From: Bedellia somnulentella
Taxonomy: Eukaryota; Arthropoda; Insecta; Lepidoptera; Bedelliidae
DNA length: 64,000 nucleotides
Assembly (NCBI GenBank): GCA_963576735.1
Contig: OY755197.1
Coordinates: 2,740,501 to 2,804,500 of the forward strand
Direction of reading: 5' to 3'
Shown: in pieces, positions 63,193 to 64,000 of the stretch
Position numbering within the stretch: the stretch's first letter is position 1
Layout: every line of letters begins with the position of its first letter
Made by a program: the position numbers and the translations under genes
Notes under the pieces: model-generated
Databases searched by the model: none
The model's input: the letters and a program-made list of their open reading frames with translations, nothing else
What the model was told of the DNA's origin: nothing

Positions 63193-63445
63193 GAAAAGAG
63201 AGATTCTTATTTGTTGCTGACTAACAAAAAATACACAAAACATATACAGAAATTACAAAAAAGTACAAAATTGATTTTAAAAAAAGTAAAATAAATAAAA
63301 TAATGCAAACAAATAAAACAAAAATTGGTTTTCTTTTCATGTCATTCATATTAAATTATACGACTATCGACTAATTAATAAATCTAGACTAAAAGCACGA
63401 AAAACATATTGAAAGTACTGAAAAACGACACCTTAAAATACGAAT
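63193..63445. other. Intronic AT-rich stretch
   Basis: Downstream of the Shal donor, A-rich, no feature recognised. Confidence 0.5.
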
Positions 63446-63447
63446 AT

Positions 63448-63710
63448 TCTAAATCATATACTAATGCCAACGTGGAAGGTAATGTGAGTAGAGGACGACC
63501 ACGGAGGACACACCTGGACCAAATGGAGTGTGTACTAAAAAAAGCCGGCGTCCGAATTATGAAGAATAAAAAAGCATGTATGAGAAGAATAATGAATGTA
63601 ACAGAAACAAAAGAGATTTGCCTGGATCGTACAAAGTGGCGATCGATAGTCTCTGCCTACCCCAATGGGAACAATGGGCGTGTGTATAAGTAAGTAAGTA
63701 AGTAAGTAAT
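63448..63710 (+). pseudogene. RTE 3' fragment, (GTAA)n-tailed subfamily
   Basis: Open 63409-63693: NVEGNVSRGRPRRTHLDQME, KKAGVRIMKNKKACMRRIMN, LDRTKWRSIVSAYPNGN. It then ends TGTGTATAAGTAAGTAAGTA. Well-preserved C-terminus, truncated upstream. Confidence 0.88.
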
Positions 63711-63835
63711 CATCACATCACATATAATAATGTCACTAAATTACATCTAGCGTTATAAGTCACAAACGGCAAACATTGTACCGGTAGACATGTGCACACA
63801 CCTAAATGTTCCGTTTTCAAATTATCCTCATGTCT

Positions 63836-64000
63836 AATAAATAAAGAATAAACAAAGGCAAGAAAAATTTCGACACAGGCGGGAAACGAACCCGCGACCT
63901 CGGGTATACGCCCCCGGTCGCTCTGCCAATTGAGCTACCGTGTCAATGGCCGCCTGTGCCATTCGAAATTTTTCTTTCCTTTGTTTATTCTTTATTTATT
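63836..64000 (-). mobile_element. Inverted-repeat element with tRNA-like core, copy 2
   Basis: AATAAATAAAGAATAAACAA and AGAAAAATTTCG at the left, CGAAATTTTTCTTTCCTTTG and TTTATTCTTTATTTATT at the right. It runs to the window edge. The tRNA-like core is on the reverse strand, opposite to copy 1. Confidence 0.7.
63873..63945 (-). tRNA. tRNA-like sequence, second copy
   Basis: Same acceptor, D and T arms as at 61391 (TAGCTCAATTGG A box, GGTTCGTTTCC B box), with one extra base in the anticodon region, again no T33-anticodon pattern. The shared flaw argues for an element family rather than a functional tRNA gene. Confidence 0.55.

Noticed and set aside
1..64000. CRISPR-like arrays
   Set aside because: Regularly spaced repeats exist only at 303-690 and 11357-11935; both are tandem without unique spacers, and the DNA is animal.

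Overview
The window looks like repeat-packed, AT-rich nuclear DNA of a moth or butterfly. It holds one recognisable host exon and otherwise consists of transposable elements and their debris. The evidence for Lepidoptera is indirect: an R4/Dong-like retrotransposon in TAA repeats, RTE and CR1/Daphne-like LINE remnants, three tRNA-like or RTE-tailed short families, many small inverted-repeat elements, and an insect-type Shal potassium channel exon. There is no bacterial-type operon structure. Most open frames shorter than about 100 codons are chance frames inside repeats.

Host gene. The only convincing host coding sequence is a 163-bp internal exon at 62957-63119 (+). It encodes the end of the pore and the S6 helix of a Shal (Kv4) voltage-gated K+ channel. 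Everything to its left could be one very large Shal intron or intergenic DNA; no other Shal exon was recognised.

Intact elements. A Dong/R4-like LINE (24325-28233, minus) has one uninterrupted ORF with reverse transcriptase, CCHC finger and restriction-like endonuclease. It is flanked by a 14-bp target duplication of TAA-type repeat. A mariner element (42327-43618, plus) has perfect 27-bp terminal inverted repeats (TIRs), TA duplications and an uninterrupted DD34D transposase. Both look young enough to be potentially autonomous.

Repeat layout. The commonest family is called SINE-A here (about 250 bp, about 45 copies or fragments, both strands). It ends in GCCGTGAGTATATGTATG, a tail almost the same as that of the RTE LINE fragments in the window, which suggests RTE supplies its mobility. 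SINE-B (about 365 bp, 12 copies or fragments) has a tRNA-like head with A and B boxes and a TTATG-type tail. A third tRNA-headed SINE sits just upstream of the Shal exon. LINE remnants include RTE, a CR1/Daphne-like element with an ORF1 coiled coil plus endonuclease (12.7-16.9 kb), and 3' ends of two further LINE types.

Nesting. From left to right: a TTAA-flanked piggyBac-like MITE (miniature inverted-repeat element) at 3.8 kb; a stack of MITEs and an RTE-derived 63-bp minisatellite at 10.4-12.5 kb; a 1.9-kb long-TIR element splitting a LINE at 13.8-15.7 kb; a SINE-B split by a long-TIR transposon carrying a tesmin/TSO1-type CXC protein, itself split by an RTE copy (32.1-35.7 kb); a large inverted duplication at 38.4-42.2 kb; a 62-bp-TIR element with a small ORF at 50.0-50.6 kb; a TA-flanked element with another MITE inside it at 51.1-52.2 kb; and two copies of an inverted-repeat element with a tRNA-like core near the right end. 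Several insertions are supported by target-site duplications read directly from the sequence. Family names come from memory of motifs, without database searches.
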